64,000 nucleotides of DNA, taken from positions 17,428-81,427 of the forward strand of contig JAJKFH010000534.1 of assembly GCA_023333565.1 (NCBI GenBank), read 5' to 3'. Shown in pieces: positions 25,101 to 40,100 of the stretch. This DNA comes from Puffinus mauretanicus (Eukaryota > Chordata > Aves > Procellariiformes > Procellariidae). Below the pieces are notes generated by a model. That model did not search any database. It was not told the DNA's origin and saw only the letters and a list, made by a program, of their open reading frames with translations. The stretch's first letter is position 1. Each line of letters starts with the position of its first letter. The position numbers and the translations under genes are program-made.

Positions 25101-28100
25101 GTGATGCTCAAGACAAATTCTCTTTGGCAAGAGAAGAAGCAGGTGTATTTCAGGAAACACTAGATAACATGCTTTCTGAGTTAGAAAAAGGCGTAGAGTC
25201 TTTTACTGACTTACAGTCCCGATTGTCTGCTCTCAACCACAGTGTTTCTAGAGAATGTTGCGAAGAAGCAGGACGAGTGCCTTTAATGAGATATTTTAGC
25301 ATAGATTCAGACTTGGCATGTCCAAACAACAGGACATTTAAATCTGCTGAAGATCAAGCTATACCGAAAAGTAACCCAAGTGGTGCCAATTGTGAAACAC
25401 AGCAGATAAAAAATACAGTGAATGTTGGCATCAGAACCCCTATAGCAATTGCTAATGAATTGAGTGTCAGTGATGGAAAGACTGACCAAGGACATTCAGC
25501 TGAGCTAGTAGTGAGACCTAAAATAAGAAAACAAAATACTGCAAACCAGTTGGAGAGAGAAAAGCTTTTCTCTAATGATGATGAAGAGGAAGGTGGTTCC
25601 TGGAGGAGAATTGAAATTGCTGAAGTCCAGCAAGGCCATGCTGAGTGTTCCTTGAGAAATAGCAAAGAAGAGATGAGTTCTAGTATGCTCTTTGACTCAA
25701 GAGAGTTCGAAGGTCATCGAAAGAACACAGAAATAGACCTAAGGAAAAATGCTGCAGCTCAAGAACAAAAAAGTGTGCTAGATGATAGCACTTTTTGGGA
25801 TGAATTTGAAGACTGCAGCGGACACTTCTCAATGTTCCACAAAGATGAAGACAGGTAAAATTTCATTTTTATATCGGTATTAGTATTGAATCTTTTCCAT
25901 AAATAATGTGCAAATCTGAATAATTTGTTAGCAAATGGGACATAAAAACGCAAGTGATTTCAGAATATGATCAGATAACAAGATGCCAACTTTTCCTTTC
26001 CGTTCTCCTTCACTACTCCTCAAGTCCATCTAAAGAAATGGTAATGTGCATTCTTTTGGTAATGGAAAAAGCCTTTCCTTATGTTTAGGTCAAAGTGCCT
26101 TACCACTAAGGAAGATTGTTTATTTTTATTTTATTTCTTACTGAGTGGATGGAGGGTAGAGAAGGAAAACCTTGTTCAGCATGGCTTTTGGCAAATTATG
26201 GGTCTTTTGAAGTTCCCTTCAAGACCTGTTATTTTCAGAATTTGTTCTTTTTGCCATCAAATCTCAATATTCTGCATCACAGCCTATGTATGTTCTTATC
26301 TCCAGCCTTTTGAAAGAAATTATTTTTCCTTGTCATATCTGAAGAATAACTTGATAAGATTGCTTATAATACCGTTTTTAATGAAAGTTTTTTAGACTAG
26401 TAGGTGCAAAGTAACTGTTAATGAATACAGTTGCAGATCTACAAATGGACACCAGGAGCAGTATTCAGGCACCTCCTGTTTTGGGCTCTCTGCCCAGAAG
26501 ACAGACTAATTTGTATAAACCTTATGTTGATTAACTTTTACTCATATAATGCTGGTTAAGAACTTTCACCGTGAATTGGAGTTATGTAACTGAGCTATTT
26601 GAGGGTGAAAGAAATGTCTAACCTTCTGTTCATTTATGGTAAATGCGGTAGTGTTTGTGATGGCTTTTGTTGGATTTTTTTTTTCCTATTTTTCTTCTAG
26701 TTTGCTTTCATCTTGTTGATTCTGTTCCCACTGCATTCTTTACAAGACATGTCTTCTGGATGTTGATGTGGCTTTTTTGTGTGTGTGCTTGCCATTAGGC
26801 TTCATAAGCTAACTTGCTTAGTAGCTTGTATTTCCACTGCTTTTGTGGAGAGAACAGCATGAAAATTAATCTGCATAAATTCTTGTCCTTAAAATATTGG
26901 AGACTCCCAGTCATGAGAGAACAAAATCCTTAAGGCATTGTAAAATGGGTTAGAAGACCTAATTTTGTTTTTCCTTATTAAAGATATAGGTGGACTTGCA
27001 AATGAATCCTTTACTTCCTTGTAAGGTTTACTTTTTGAAAATTTCTGTTTCTGCATAATCTTTTCTTTTCAACTTCTGAAATGCAGCTACTAGAAGATTA
27101 AAATGAAATGGAGGAAATGGACTGTATTTTACAGTTACACACTGGCTTCCATGATGCAAGGTGGTAGATTGTTGTAGCATGACAAAAAGAAATACAGATT
27201 GCATATCTGAAAACGACTATGTTCATCATGATGGCAATAACTGAACCACTAAACAGGAAGCATATGTGTTCTTTAACTTAAAAAAACCATAATTTGTATC
27301 CTAAACCTTCAAAACACTTATCCTTATGAAGTACATTGTCAATGATTACTCTGTACAAAGGAGTAATATGTTTTTACCTAAAAAGGTAAAGTTTTATGTT
27401 TAAAGGGTTAATCCATATTACATGTTTAAATATACATATGTAGCTGCATAAAAAGCAGAATTGACATATGTGTCCAACTACATCCTGTGACTCAACTTTC
27501 ACTTCTTCCCAACCCAGGGAGAAATTCACTTTGCTGATTGCTGCAGCCTGGGCCTTCACCTCACATTTTTGCTTCAAAGAAGTGCCCAGCTATTATGGTG
27601 TTAGCATGTAGAAGCTGTGTGAGAAGGAGTGTCTTGCATATTTGTTAGAACCACATATGCTCTAAGTTGGAAGGGTCATGGTAGGTCCCCGGAGGGCAGG
27701 GGTGGTGGGATGAGGATCATATCCTTTAGCTCCCTCTGTTTAGTTTTGGATCATATGGCAAGTACAGGCCATTTTAGCCACAGGAGAGACTACTCTAGAA
27801 AATCCGTGAGCAAATGCTAAGTTAATGTGTTATGCTTTTGGCAGGTGACAAGTCTATAACTCTCTAACCATTAAGTGATGTTCTGCTTCTCTGCAAAGTT
27901 GGACACAGTTAAATCTAAGTTTTGAAATACACACATTCAATGTTCTTCCTTTGTTCAGTATTAATGACTTTAGGCATACTCTCTTTTCTGGTTTGAATTA
28001 GTGTTTGTGTATAGAATCATAGAATCATGGAATAGTTTGTGTTGGAAGGGACATCTACAGGTCATCTAGTCCAACCCTTCTGCAAGGAGCAGGGACATCT

Positions 28101-31100
28101 TCAACTAGATCAGGTTGCTCAGAGCCCCGTCCAACCTGACCTCGAATGTTTCCGGTGATGGGGCACCTACCACCTCTCTGGGCAACCTGTTCCAGTGTTT
28201 CACCACCTTCACTGTAAAAAATTTCTTCCTTACATCTAGTCTAAATCTACCCTCTTTAAGTTTAAAACCATTCCCCCTTGTGCTGTCGCAACAGGCTCTG
28301 CTAAAAAGTTTGTCCCCATTCTTATAAGCCCCCTTTAAGTACTGATAGGCTGCAGTATAAACTTTAAAGAGAACAAAATTGACTAACAACATAAGAATAT
28401 TATTATAAACTGTATTGGAAATCATTCCTGGATTGTGAAATAGAGAAAACTAAAATAAGAGACTTGAATATTTGGGCTAGTTTTACAGTATGCTTAATTA
28501 ACCTTTTTAAAACAAACAAAACAACAAGGTTCTAAAACGTTAGTATTCACTTTTAGTTGGTATAATATAAGATGCATTAGACTGCATATCAGAATTTCTT
28601 AACAGATACGATTTCTATTGTAAAGAAGTCCTTTAAAATAGCCCAAAGTTAATGAATATTCTCATTTCCATCACTTTTCCTAGTCCTCAAAATTGTGGTA
28701 GAAAAATATGTTCCTGCTTCAAATTAAAATGCTTCCATATAATCTGTGTCTTGATCTTCTGTATTCTTGTAAAACTTGCAGTGTATAATGTGCAGTTTTT
28801 CAAAAGTACTTGTAATTCATTAAATAGCAAGTTTTATTGGCATGTGCTTGTAATGCTATATAGAAGGAGGGTTTCTTTAAGAGTGAGTTTGTAGGTGGGG
28901 AGATAACATTGATACACATAAACATACTGGGTTTAGCAGATTGAAAACTCTGAGCTGCAGGTGTGGTGGATTGCTGTGTAAGATGTGCTGTATTAAGCAT
29001 GTTTGCTGTTCCCATATTTATTAGTTTTTTGTAACTTTTTGAAGTGACATAGCTAGTTGACTATACTTTGAATTTTGGTAGGTGTCAACTGTCAGTGTTA
29101 GTATTGAGTAAATCTTCTAAGTGACATTACCAAAGGTAGCAGTAGATAAGGGTTCATCCTTCTTGAGATTCTGCTAATGTCACTATTTTGCTTAAGCTGC
29201 CCACAACTTGTTATTTACTGCCCTTTTCTGTGTGGTGGCTGAGCAAATTCTCTTTGAAAAAATCCCTGCTGTTCATCTGTTTGGGCTATTGAATTATATA
29301 ATTTGCTGTAAGTCATCCATTGTATCTTTGTATGATTTTTAAAAAAAAAAAGACATTGTATATGGCTTGGAGGTTATGAGAGCTTTTTCTCAGCCAAACA
29401 AAATTTAAAGTAAAAGGCCGACATTGCTTTTTGTTTGTTAAGGAGCATTGGTGTTCTCAGTGTCGCTGTTGCTATTTTCTCTTTGTGTATAGTGGGTCTG
29501 GGCTTATATTCCTGAGTTGTTCTATGTACTCTGCAAATGTGGAGGAGGAAAAACAAAACCTTTTTGCAAAGTAGGATGGGCAGAATTCTTTCTTAGGAAC
29601 TGATTTTTTTAATCAGCTCTTTATGTATACTTGCCTTATAATATGTCTATAAATAGTACAAACTTAATTTCTGCTAGAAAAGATAGTCTATATTGAGAGC
29701 AATGTTCATACAAAAGTTGGAAATCACAGAATGTTTGTGTTTGTTTTCTTTCCTCTGAAGTAGTGTTTAAATTCGCACCCTGTTGCCTTGTTTAAATTGC
29801 AGCTCAGAATGCAGTGATGGAGAATGGTCTACAGCTGTGCCTACCTATTTTACTGCTACAGAAAAAGACCAGTCCTCAAGTGATGAGAGCTGGGAGACTG
29901 TCCCGGGCAGGGAGGAACGTGAGCCTGAAGTGCAGAGCAGCAGCAGTGGTGTAGAAGAGGAGAACGCAGAGTTCTGTTTCCAAGGAGGGTATGATTTTAT
30001 TTTATTAGCTAACTTCTTGTAAGTTCTGACATTAGCAGTAACATGCTATCCACGTGACACTACACAGAATAATACCAATTCTAAAAGTAGTTACTATACT
30101 AGCAATAATAATTTGCGTACATCAACATAAACTGAGTAGTTGTATATATTTCAAATGGGAAAAAATGGCATGTCATGCGAACAATTCTGTTTTATGAAAG
30201 ATACAGAAATAATGAGAGGGCATTGACATGTAGTGTCAATAAGGATAATAGGCTGGATATACTGACTTTAAAAACCTAGATTAGGCAAGTTAATTGTAAA
30301 GACATATATGTTACATATACATGTTCTGATATTGCTTGGTACTCCTTGCAAAGCAGTTGTTTATCTCTTTGTTTTATTGCTTCTCATTCCACTGCTGCTC
30401 TTTATTTCTGTAGCCCTATCAGTGATTAAAGTAAACTTCAACTACTTGCTTGCTGAGAACTTACTTATTTTTCCAGTCATTCAGTACTTTATAAAATGCA
30501 TCTGCCTTTGTTGCAAGACAAAATTTGTAGCTATAAATAGCCAAGGAAAGTTTGGTTTGGTGTTTTTTTTCCTAAGCATCTAATATTGACTTTATATTCT
30601 TAGTTCGGGTCTTTATAAAGGAACAAGCCATGCCTGAGCGTTCTTTCAGCTTCTGCCCCTCTTAGGTAGACAGTACCTATTACCAAGCAGTCCAAATCTC
30701 TGCTTTTTTAGTATTGCTGTCTCTTGAGGTTTGGCGAATTAGTGTGGCTTTATGAAAACATTACGAAAACTCATCTGTTTCAGAACAACAACAATGGAGC
30801 TGTGTACTCTTTAGCTTTCTTTGTTGTGTACAGCCTGCAAATATACCCATTTCTAACATGATTCCTGTTTATTTGCGCTTTGATAAGGAAAGTGGGATTC
30901 ACAGCCCTGTGGCCTAAACATCCACGTGACTTGTGCTCCTCTAGAAAATCGAGGAATGAGAGGAGTCCTTCTCCTTATGCAAATAGCTTCTTTTGCAAGT
31001 AATATCTCTTTGCATTCAAGCCAAGTTTCTCCATGGAGACTGTTGCAGAGTGTCAAGAAAGCCTGTCTTTTTAGTGGCTTTAGGACCTTCTAGATGAATA

Positions 31101-34100
31101 AGAAAATCTTTAGTACCAAATTTACTAGCCCTGGCAGGAATACTGCCTATACTAGGGAAAATGCAAAGCAAGCTACTTACTGTACTGCTGACCTTGAGCA
31201 TTAGACAAATAATTTTGCCACAGAATCATGGGTGTCACTAGATTCTGAGTCTGGAGCTGATACCACTGGGAGTCTCTTGTTTTTTATAGCGAATAGTTAA
31301 TTCCTAAACTGGGACTCTGCAGTCTGGGAAACATGCAACTGCAGCCCTTGTAATATGTGTAGCTTTTGTTGCTTGCCTGTGTTTGTAAATTCTCCTAGAT
31401 TTTTAGTTTTAGCTTTTCATTTATTTATTTGAAGGGAACAGACATTACTGGAGGAAGGAGAGATTCCTTGGTTACAGTACCGGGAAGTAGTAGAAAGTAG
31501 CAGTGATGAGGAAAATGATCCAGTTAGTGATTTTGTGCATCCTGGATTCTTCCTGTTGGATGGAAATAACAACCTTGAGGATGACTCCAGTGTGAGTGAA
31601 GACCTGGATGTGGAGTGGAGGTATGACTTTAATGGTTTTCTGCATCAATTGCAGAGGTTTTATAGTTATTGTTATGCTTTCTATGTAAGATGTCGGAAAT
31701 ACTCATGGCTATCAATATGCACTTGCTTCAAAGGCTGATAATCTGAGTTTTAAGGCTTTAGGTACTTCAACTGCTATGTTTCTTCTAATGAGAGAAAAAG
31801 GATGTAGATTTGCTAAATCAGGCTGTGATCTGAGAAGATTCTGGTGCACTAAGTATTCAAGGGATGGGTATACTTTTCCAATTAATTTTCAAGATGGTAA
31901 ATATAGTGGAAGTATAACAAAAGTAAAGCAATATGGATGTGATCAGCATTGAAGTTAGTGCAATTTTATAATTGGTCTTTTCCTCTTTTGCAGTTGATGT
32001 AAGTTAGATCTTATAAGCCTATTTTATTTCTCTTTGAAATACCGTGTGCTTACCTAATATCGTCATAATTCTGAATGCTTTACTCAATTTTCTGTCATTA
32101 GATTACTGAAGAATATTGCAATGTATTTATTACAAAAATTCTGCAAATACCAGGAAGAATGTGATTGGAGCCACTTGCACAGCCTAATCCTAGAATAGTA
32201 TAGTGCATTTCTTTTAAAGTAAGAGTGAGCTAGAGAGAATGCTTTCCAGTGAGAGACTTAACGCTTGCTCTCTTCTACATATTAAAAATATTTTAAACTA
32301 CAGTATAGACATACCAAAACCACTGCTATTTTCTCCTTGTGAAGTTATATTCTGAAAAAGCACAACAGGGACTAATGCATTAGAGTCCAGGCTGGAAGTA
32401 AGACACATGTTCTTACAGTGCCAGGCAGCAAGCTAACAAAGGATTTGTAGGAAATAGACAAAAACTGTTTTTTAAGTGTTGGAAGTTAGTCTTGGTAAGC
32501 TTCTTAATTACTCAAAATAGGAAGGAAGATGATTCTCTAATAGTCTGTAAAGTTTTGTCTGTTGAGCATACACAGATCTGTACATGATTTTGCTTGTACC
32601 CGGTTTAAGATTTGATCTCTGAATGTTGAAAACAGAACTCAAAGCAACTGCCAAGCTATGAACTGTGATACATGATGTAATCAAAATCTGAATGCTAGTT
32701 GTAAAACAAGCTTAAGAACATACGTATGAAATTTATTAGCTGAGCTGTATGCCTTTTTACTCTGGAGTAGTCAACAGTAAAAGTTCCCATGATGTTCTTC
32801 TGAAGGCTATATTGTCTTAAGTGTACCTGTGTACTGGGAGCAGGTACTGGCAGGGGGTGCTGCAACGCGGCCTCTGTGGGGAGAGGCCAGGCCTGTCCCG
32901 TGTGGGACATAGCTGGCTCCAATGGACCCACTGCAGGATGGTACCTCTGGGAAAGTGTGCTTAAGAAAGGGTAAAAAATGCCACACAGCAGAGTGTGAGA
33001 GAGAGGAGTGAGGATGATGTGAGAGAAACAACGCTGACATCAAGGTCAGAGAAGAAGGGGGAGGAGGTGCTCCAGGTGCTGGAGGAGAGATTCCCCTGCA
33101 GCCCCTGGAGAAGACCACAGTGGTGCAGGTAGGTATTTGCTGAAGGAACTGTGCCCATGGAGAGCCGGAGCAGTTAGTGAAGGATTGCAGCCCATGGGAG
33201 GGACCCCACCCTGGAGCAGGGGAACAGTGTGAGGAGGAAGGAGTGGCAGAGAGGAACTGCAATGAACTGCCCACAACTCCCATTCCCCATCCCTCTACAC
33301 TGCTTGAGGGGGACATAGGAGTCAGGAATGATGGAGTGAAGTTGAGCCTGGGAGGAGAGGGAGGGCTAAGGGGAAGGTGGTTTAGGTTTTGTCTCTTTCC
33401 CACCATCCAAATCCATTTTTACTGGCAGTAAATTCAAAGAATCGTAGGACAGCACAGTTTGGAAGGGACCTCAAAAGATCATCTGGTTCAATCTTTCAGT
33501 TAAATTAAGGTTCCCCTTAAGTTGAGACTGTTTTGCCTGTGATGGTGATTGGTGAATGATGTCCCTGTCTTTATCTCAACCCACAAGCTTTTAGTCTTAT
33601 TTATACCCCTGTCCAGTTGAGGTGGGGGAGTTGAGAGAGCAGCTGGGTAGGTATCTGGCAGCCAGCCAAGGTCAACCCAACCCAACTACCTCATGAGACT
33701 ATACACACACAGTTGTTAACAGGTGATGTGCAGTAATTTGATGTACCCAGCCCTCGTGTTATTACTATTTACTTTGAAATGAAGATCATGTTTCCTAACT
33801 CATGTTTTTCAGACTACTTGATGAGTTTGGTGATGGCCTAGGACTTGCTCAAGCCATTCCTTATGTGGATCCTCAGTTTCTTACATTTATGGCACTAGAG
33901 GGACGCTTACAGCAAGCTATGGAGGTATTAAAATATTCTTGGTGGTATTATATCAGTGATGTTGTGACATAAGTTTTTATTATTGAGTCCTTTTTCAGCA
34001 TAATCTGAAAATGAGGAGAATCAGGGAAAAAAATTACTTTCCTGTTTTAGCTTGAACTTCCAGGTCTGCAAGCTTGAAAATAAATGTCGGAAGTTCTTTT

Positions 34101-37100
34101 AAGTGATGTAATGCAAGAAGTCATTGATCAGTGCTACTCCTTTTAGTAGAATATGTATTTATTTTCTCTTAAAGGAAAAAAGATAAAAAAGAAAGTTCAT
34201 AGCTGGATCTGTGCCTGTGAATTGTCCCAGCTTTTTTTTTTGCCAGAGTACAATTGGATGTCTCATATTTTTATTCCTCAGCAGAAGACTTTCTGTCTTT
34301 GACTGTCTTGACTCAACGTGTTTTAAATTAAAAAAAAACAAGCCACACCCAAAAGCAAAAAGCCTTTTATCTTTACCTTGCTCTAATCTCATTTCATTTG
34401 TCTAACTTTGGATAAACCAGAGCATTTGTTATCCAGAACAAGCATAGTTATGATCTTTGTCTTTTCTGTGTTACATGATGTTGGTCGCTATCAGAGTGAA
34501 TATGGAGCTAGCTAAAATTCACTTTGATGCAATGCGACAATTCTTGCTCTGCCAGAAATCTCCCCTGCAGGGTATTTGTCAAAATAAGAGTTAAATGATG
34601 TGTAGACATATAATATGGTGTTACAACAATTAAATTGAATGTTTTGTGTGTGACATAAGTTTAGGGGCATCAAGGGGCAGTTTGATTACTAGCTCTTAGT
34701 TAAAAGGGGTGAACGGGGCAGACTGTATGTCATAGTGTACTTGCAGACAAAATACCAAGGATGCTTTAAAATGCTTTCTAAAGCTGGCAGGCAGTGATAT
34801 CTGTGGTTGTTCCATGGATATGTGCAAAATCAATGATTGTGTGACTAAACTTCATAGGGATTTTCCAATGGGGTGGAAGGGTTGTTCCCTGAAGTTGGCA
34901 TTCAATTTCCAGGTATTGTGCATCCCCCAAGGTATATGGGAGGTCAGCATTATTCATGATCAAGTACCATAGGGTCCTCTCTAGCTGTGTAGGATCTCGT
35001 TAGCATTACTTATCTGGAGACACTTCAGAACTGCTTATTAATGTGTATGAGGTCTGTTGATACCCTTACTATAAAAGGGGTATTTTGAAGTGGAGAAAAT
35101 TCCTTGTCTCTTTCATAGCCATTGGTTCTCACTACGTCAAAAAGGACAGAACTACAGAGGCAGTTGACCTCCTCCTTTGCACCAAAGAGGATCTGTGTAG
35201 AGAGGGGAAACTAATCCCATCTTTTCTTTTTTTTTAATCTATATGTTAAACATTTGAAGAGGAGACTGATGTTATGGCTCTGAGTTTTTCTTTCTCGTTA
35301 CTGTGTAACAACATTTCCCTAGTTACTCTGTCAAAAGAAATGTGTGCACTCTTGTCAGGCTTGACCTGTAAAAGCAATCCTGGGTGGCTATGTGCATAGC
35401 TGGCTGAGAAGATGCTGTAATTATGTTAGTGTCTCCAGGAACGGAGTGTCATTGAACACACTTGGCAAGCAGGTAGATGACTACAAAGGTAGTTATTCTC
35501 TGGTACCTGTGGTAGAGGTCAGTGTGGATGTTGGACAAGAGGGAAAGCCAATTCTCTTAAATAGTATTTGTGCTTGAAATTAGCACTTAGGTGTCTGAAA
35601 CTTTACAGCGGGTATAGAAGTCTGGCATAATTGGAATTAGTCAGCAGAAAATGGTCACTGAGTAATAAAAGGAACAGCTGTATTGACCGTGACTAAATGG
35701 ACAACACAGGTTTTGAGTAAGAATTCCGAGTATTTCCTCCAAATCTCAAGCAGAATATATAGAGCACCTCTCTTTCCAGCATGAAGATGGTTACTAAAAT
35801 TGTTCAGAAAAGAAGAGCAAGGATTACCGAAACTGTTCAACATTTCTCTTGGCAATATTGCAGGTATTTCTGGAAGTTGAGACAAAGTGAGCAAAAAAAG
35901 GCTCTGTAATGTATATCTATCCAGAATTAATTTTAATTGGTTGCTGAGATCCTATCTTTTAATGACCACAGCAAGATGTAGACAGGATCAGAATATAATG
36001 TCTTGTGCGTTCTAAAAAATAGGACTTGCAAATGGTGTACAGCATTTTCAGGGGAGAAAAAAATTTTAAAAAATAAAAAGTTTCTTTTGTGATGCAGAGA
36101 CCAAACTGAACTAACTTTTCAAGTTTGGGTAAGAGAGATTGCTGAAAATGTCTTTGCTTTCTGCTAGAAAATGCAATTTCCAATTTTCCATTTATAAGGT
36201 GTTTAGAAAATATTTGTAATGTAATAATTTTTGTTCTGTAGTTTGTTGGAACTATACATATATGTATCAAGTAAGGAGTTAGAGATCACTGAAAGGGGTA
36301 TCTTAGTAACTGGAGTCAGGGTGATCAGGCTTGAGAGATCTTTGAGGGAAGTGACAAATGAAGCTAGTTGTTTTTCTTTCTCTTGGTATTTTATGCTCCT
36401 CATCCCTCTCCCCGAGAGTAGAGGGAGTGATTTCATCTGTTCTTGAAAAAATTCATCTTATTTTGGGGATCAGGACTTGTTCTGGTTTTGCTAGGCATTT
36501 TTCTGCAGGATGATTAGGTTTCAGTTTCACCAGATACCGTTCTTGCTTGTTCTACAACTTTTGTTCTCACCTTCCAGATCTTACTGCGTACTTGTGTGTT
36601 TTCTTTCTCTGTTTGAACAACTATACCTTAAGCTGGTTTGCCACTTTGCAGTTACATATTATCTATATATTTATACTCAGCTTTCTAACAGGCTGCTTGT
36701 TGCCAGTTATGCTATTTTAGTATTATTTAGATCTGGCTTTAGGGCAAACACTATTACTTAAATCTCATTTAGTCTGATTCTACCTTATAGGTGCAACATA
36801 CCTCTGCTTTTGCTTCAAGTTTAAAAAGTAACCTTTCTCCTTCCTGGTAATAAGTATTTTTGCACCAGAGGTTTGTTACAGAGAAGTCTGAGCTTTGACT
36901 AGCTTTCACTATTATTCTGATTTGATGAACATATTGGGTTGAGTTTAACTAAACATCATTAATAATCTGTCTAATGACTGTGACTTTATTCAACCTGTTA
37001 CTGATTTACTTAATCCACCTCCTGAAGTTTCCCAAAATTCTCTTATCTGAAATAGTATATTCATTAACCAGATCTTTTTCACCTGTAACAATGTAACTTA

Positions 37101-40100
37101 CTATGAGAGTCTATTATAGCTCAGAAAATTTTCCAAAAATTTCTCTATCCAGCAAACTAATTTACTGTAGTTATGAAACACTTGAAAGGGATGTGACATG
37201 ATAATGCATCCAAAATTCAAGTGTATCTTAATTTGGGGACAGGGTCATGAGAGATCTGTCCCAATTAATTGTGACATTTGGAGGGGAGAAGTAGTGAATA
37301 TATTAAATTTTTTTTTTTAAAAAAAGCTATGTTCTGTAAGGCTCTGGGATCCTAAAATGTAATAACCTATATGTGTGATTTTTTTTTTTAACTTCTATTT
37401 GTTTTAAGGAAGTTACTTAGCTGGGAGTGTTTGCTTTACTTCATTAGCAGTATAGAACAGGCTGGGTGTCTCTGCAGCATCAGTGACTTCATTTATGAAT
37501 ACTTCCTGTGCTGGTTCACAGATGTGAATCAGGAGCTCAAACCCCTCTAGGCTATAGCACTCCTGTTTTTAGCAGTGTCCAGCATTTGGTTTATGGTACA
37601 TGGAGCAGTCGCACAAGTAATAAAAGGAGGGAAATAAAGGTATCTTTGAAGTTAAAAGGTATCTTATGAAAGTCGTAAAGTGGACACTTCTTTGCTTTGG
37701 TTTTGAAGATGTGGTTTTAAGCCTCAAAGTCATTGTGAGGCTTTCTGTCTGTGACATTTCTTTTGTGTAGCTTTCAAAAGCAAACAATACAATGCATTTG
37801 TAAATTGTTTTCTGTTTGGTAGTAGTAATACTGGATATATACACAGAGGTTTGACACATAGGTAATATTACATACTTCTGTCTGCCTGGGATCTTACTTA
37901 ATTTTTCCAGCTGTAATAATTAATCTAATGAAGCATCGTATTTTTACCTACAAGTTATTCTCAGACTGTTGCAGCTGTAGCAAAATACCATTACAAATAC
38001 TAAAATCACCTTAATGTTAGTAAGGCTGTATTGTCTGCTGTAGCAGAATTGAATGTTCTTAAGCTGTTAAACTGGAGGAGTATACCTGTGTTGCAGGTGG
38101 ACTTGCGTACTGCACTAGGGATAGCTGTCCCAGGATTTCCTTTAAATTAGCAGATTTCTAGATGAGTGTGGCAGTAGGAGCTGCAAATATTTGTCTGTTA
38201 GCTCATGCTGATCTCTTTGCTGCCACAAACATTTGACTGTAGGTGTAAACCTGCTAGTTTAGATCTGTGGTGGGATGGTTGCCTGAGCTACCTTGCCATT
38301 GCAATAAAAATACTGGCATGTTTTCAGGCTGCAGCTATTGTAACTTTCTCTAAGGGGAAAGACTCCTGAAGATGTTTGTGTATAATCGAATGTTTCTTTA
38401 GTATATTTTTGATTTTTTGGTTGTGTACCCCCACCATGACAAAAAAGCCAGGTTATCTTAAACTTCTTACCAAGGGAATTTTGTGGCCATTAGAATAAAT
38501 AATTTTCATGCTGATTAGAGCAGTAAGTAGTTGTACTTGAGGGGTGTGACTAGTTCATTCAGGATATGAACTCAGTGCTTCTGTGTTCTTGGCTCTTCAG
38601 TTTCAGTTTGTTCTGCTCTTCAAACAGGTATATCTAGTACATTTCTTAGTGTATGTAACCAATCTGAGTTCTGAGTTGCATTTTTTTCTACTGGAGACCC
38701 TTTCAGTGTCTTATGGGGTTGAATATATGATGTAAACATCAAATCTGCCTGCTGTAGCATCGGAGTCTTAAAGATTTTGTACGGTGAAAAATTGAATTTT
38801 CAAACAAGATGACTTCAGAGCGTTATGTCTTAAGTCATTATACAGATGAGAAACATCTATGTGGATCCTGTTTTTTTTCTGAAAGCTTACATTGGTAGCG
38901 TAGCTGAGGTACTTAATATTTTTGTTTGTACCTGAGTAATTAAATAGTTGAAGCTAGGAGACACATTAATGAGGCTTTTATTTTCAGAAAGCGAAATGTA
39001 ATGACAGTTTTGTATTAGCAAACTTTATTACATTTTCGACTTTTCAGAAACTTTATAAAATGAACAAATGTCCATTAGAGAATAAGTTGTGACTCTGTCC
39101 TGATACTTTAAGAAGGCTTAAAAAACAAGCTGTTACTGTTTTGACCTTCAATTTCATCTCATTCATTAAGAAAATAAAAATGATGTAATGGTTAGTCTGA
39201 CAGACATAACTTCCTTTTAAGAAAGTAATACTATTAGAATTGGATTCCTTTTCTTGCTTATTTGTTTTTATATGGAATGTTAACATTTGTGAGTAAGAGA
39301 ACTTGGTCGCTGCTCATCCTTTTCAGACTGCTCTCGCACATTTGGAGTCTCTTGGATTTGATGTTGAACAGGCTCATCCACCAGCTACTAAAGAAACCAT
39401 AGATTGTCTGCCACAGATTATCATCACAGATGACCATGATGGTATGGAAAAATAATGAATTTCCACAAAGTTTATAAGAACAAATTTAACTTTCTGTAAT
39501 ACCGTCGATGCAGTATTTAAACATACTTACTGTGCAGCTGGCAATGCTGTTCCAAGAGCGTTTGAATCTTGAATGAGACTGAATATAACTTTGGTCAGTT
39601 TGGAAAACTAACCTTTACTGGAGAAAGTGTGATTTTATTTTGTAATCATTAGTGATACTGTTGATTATATATTTTAATTTCAGCTCATCTTAGATGTAAA
39701 ACAAGATAATAATTATAATACTTTTTCTTCATCATGGGTATAGGTCAAGAGCAGTGTTGTACTATCTGTTGCAGTGAATATGTGAAAGATGAAATCATAA
39801 CAGAGCTACCCTGTCATCATTTGTTTCACAAACCTTGTGTAACTCTTTGGTTAGAGAAAGTAAGTACTACAGGATTGGTGGGGTTTCTGTGGTTTTTGAG
39901 TATTTGCATTCTTCTGGGAAGAACAGTTTGTAACTTTTTCAAAACGTGGGATGAAATACCAAGAAATAACTGACTCTTAATTTTATGCGTTACGGAACCA
40001 TATTCTCATGCAAATGAGGAAAGCAATTTATATCTGTACTCACCTGAAGGGCAATTTCTTGAATAGAGGGGGTATTTTTGTGAGGAAAAAACATGGTCTG

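Larger units (their letters stand above)
31621..33812 (+). other. PJA2: PJA2 intron 5
   Basis: 2.2-kb intron, GTATGA to CAG. The 3' 40% is a GC-richer sense solo LTR (about 32820-33684) interrupted by a CR1 tail. The large minus-strand open frame over this segment (33406-32807) is a by-product of LTR composition. Confidence 0.7.

Noticed and set aside
32807..33406. 199-codon minus-strand frame
   Set aside because: It is the antisense of the intron 5 LTR, with Ser/Pro/His-rich composition and no family likeness.
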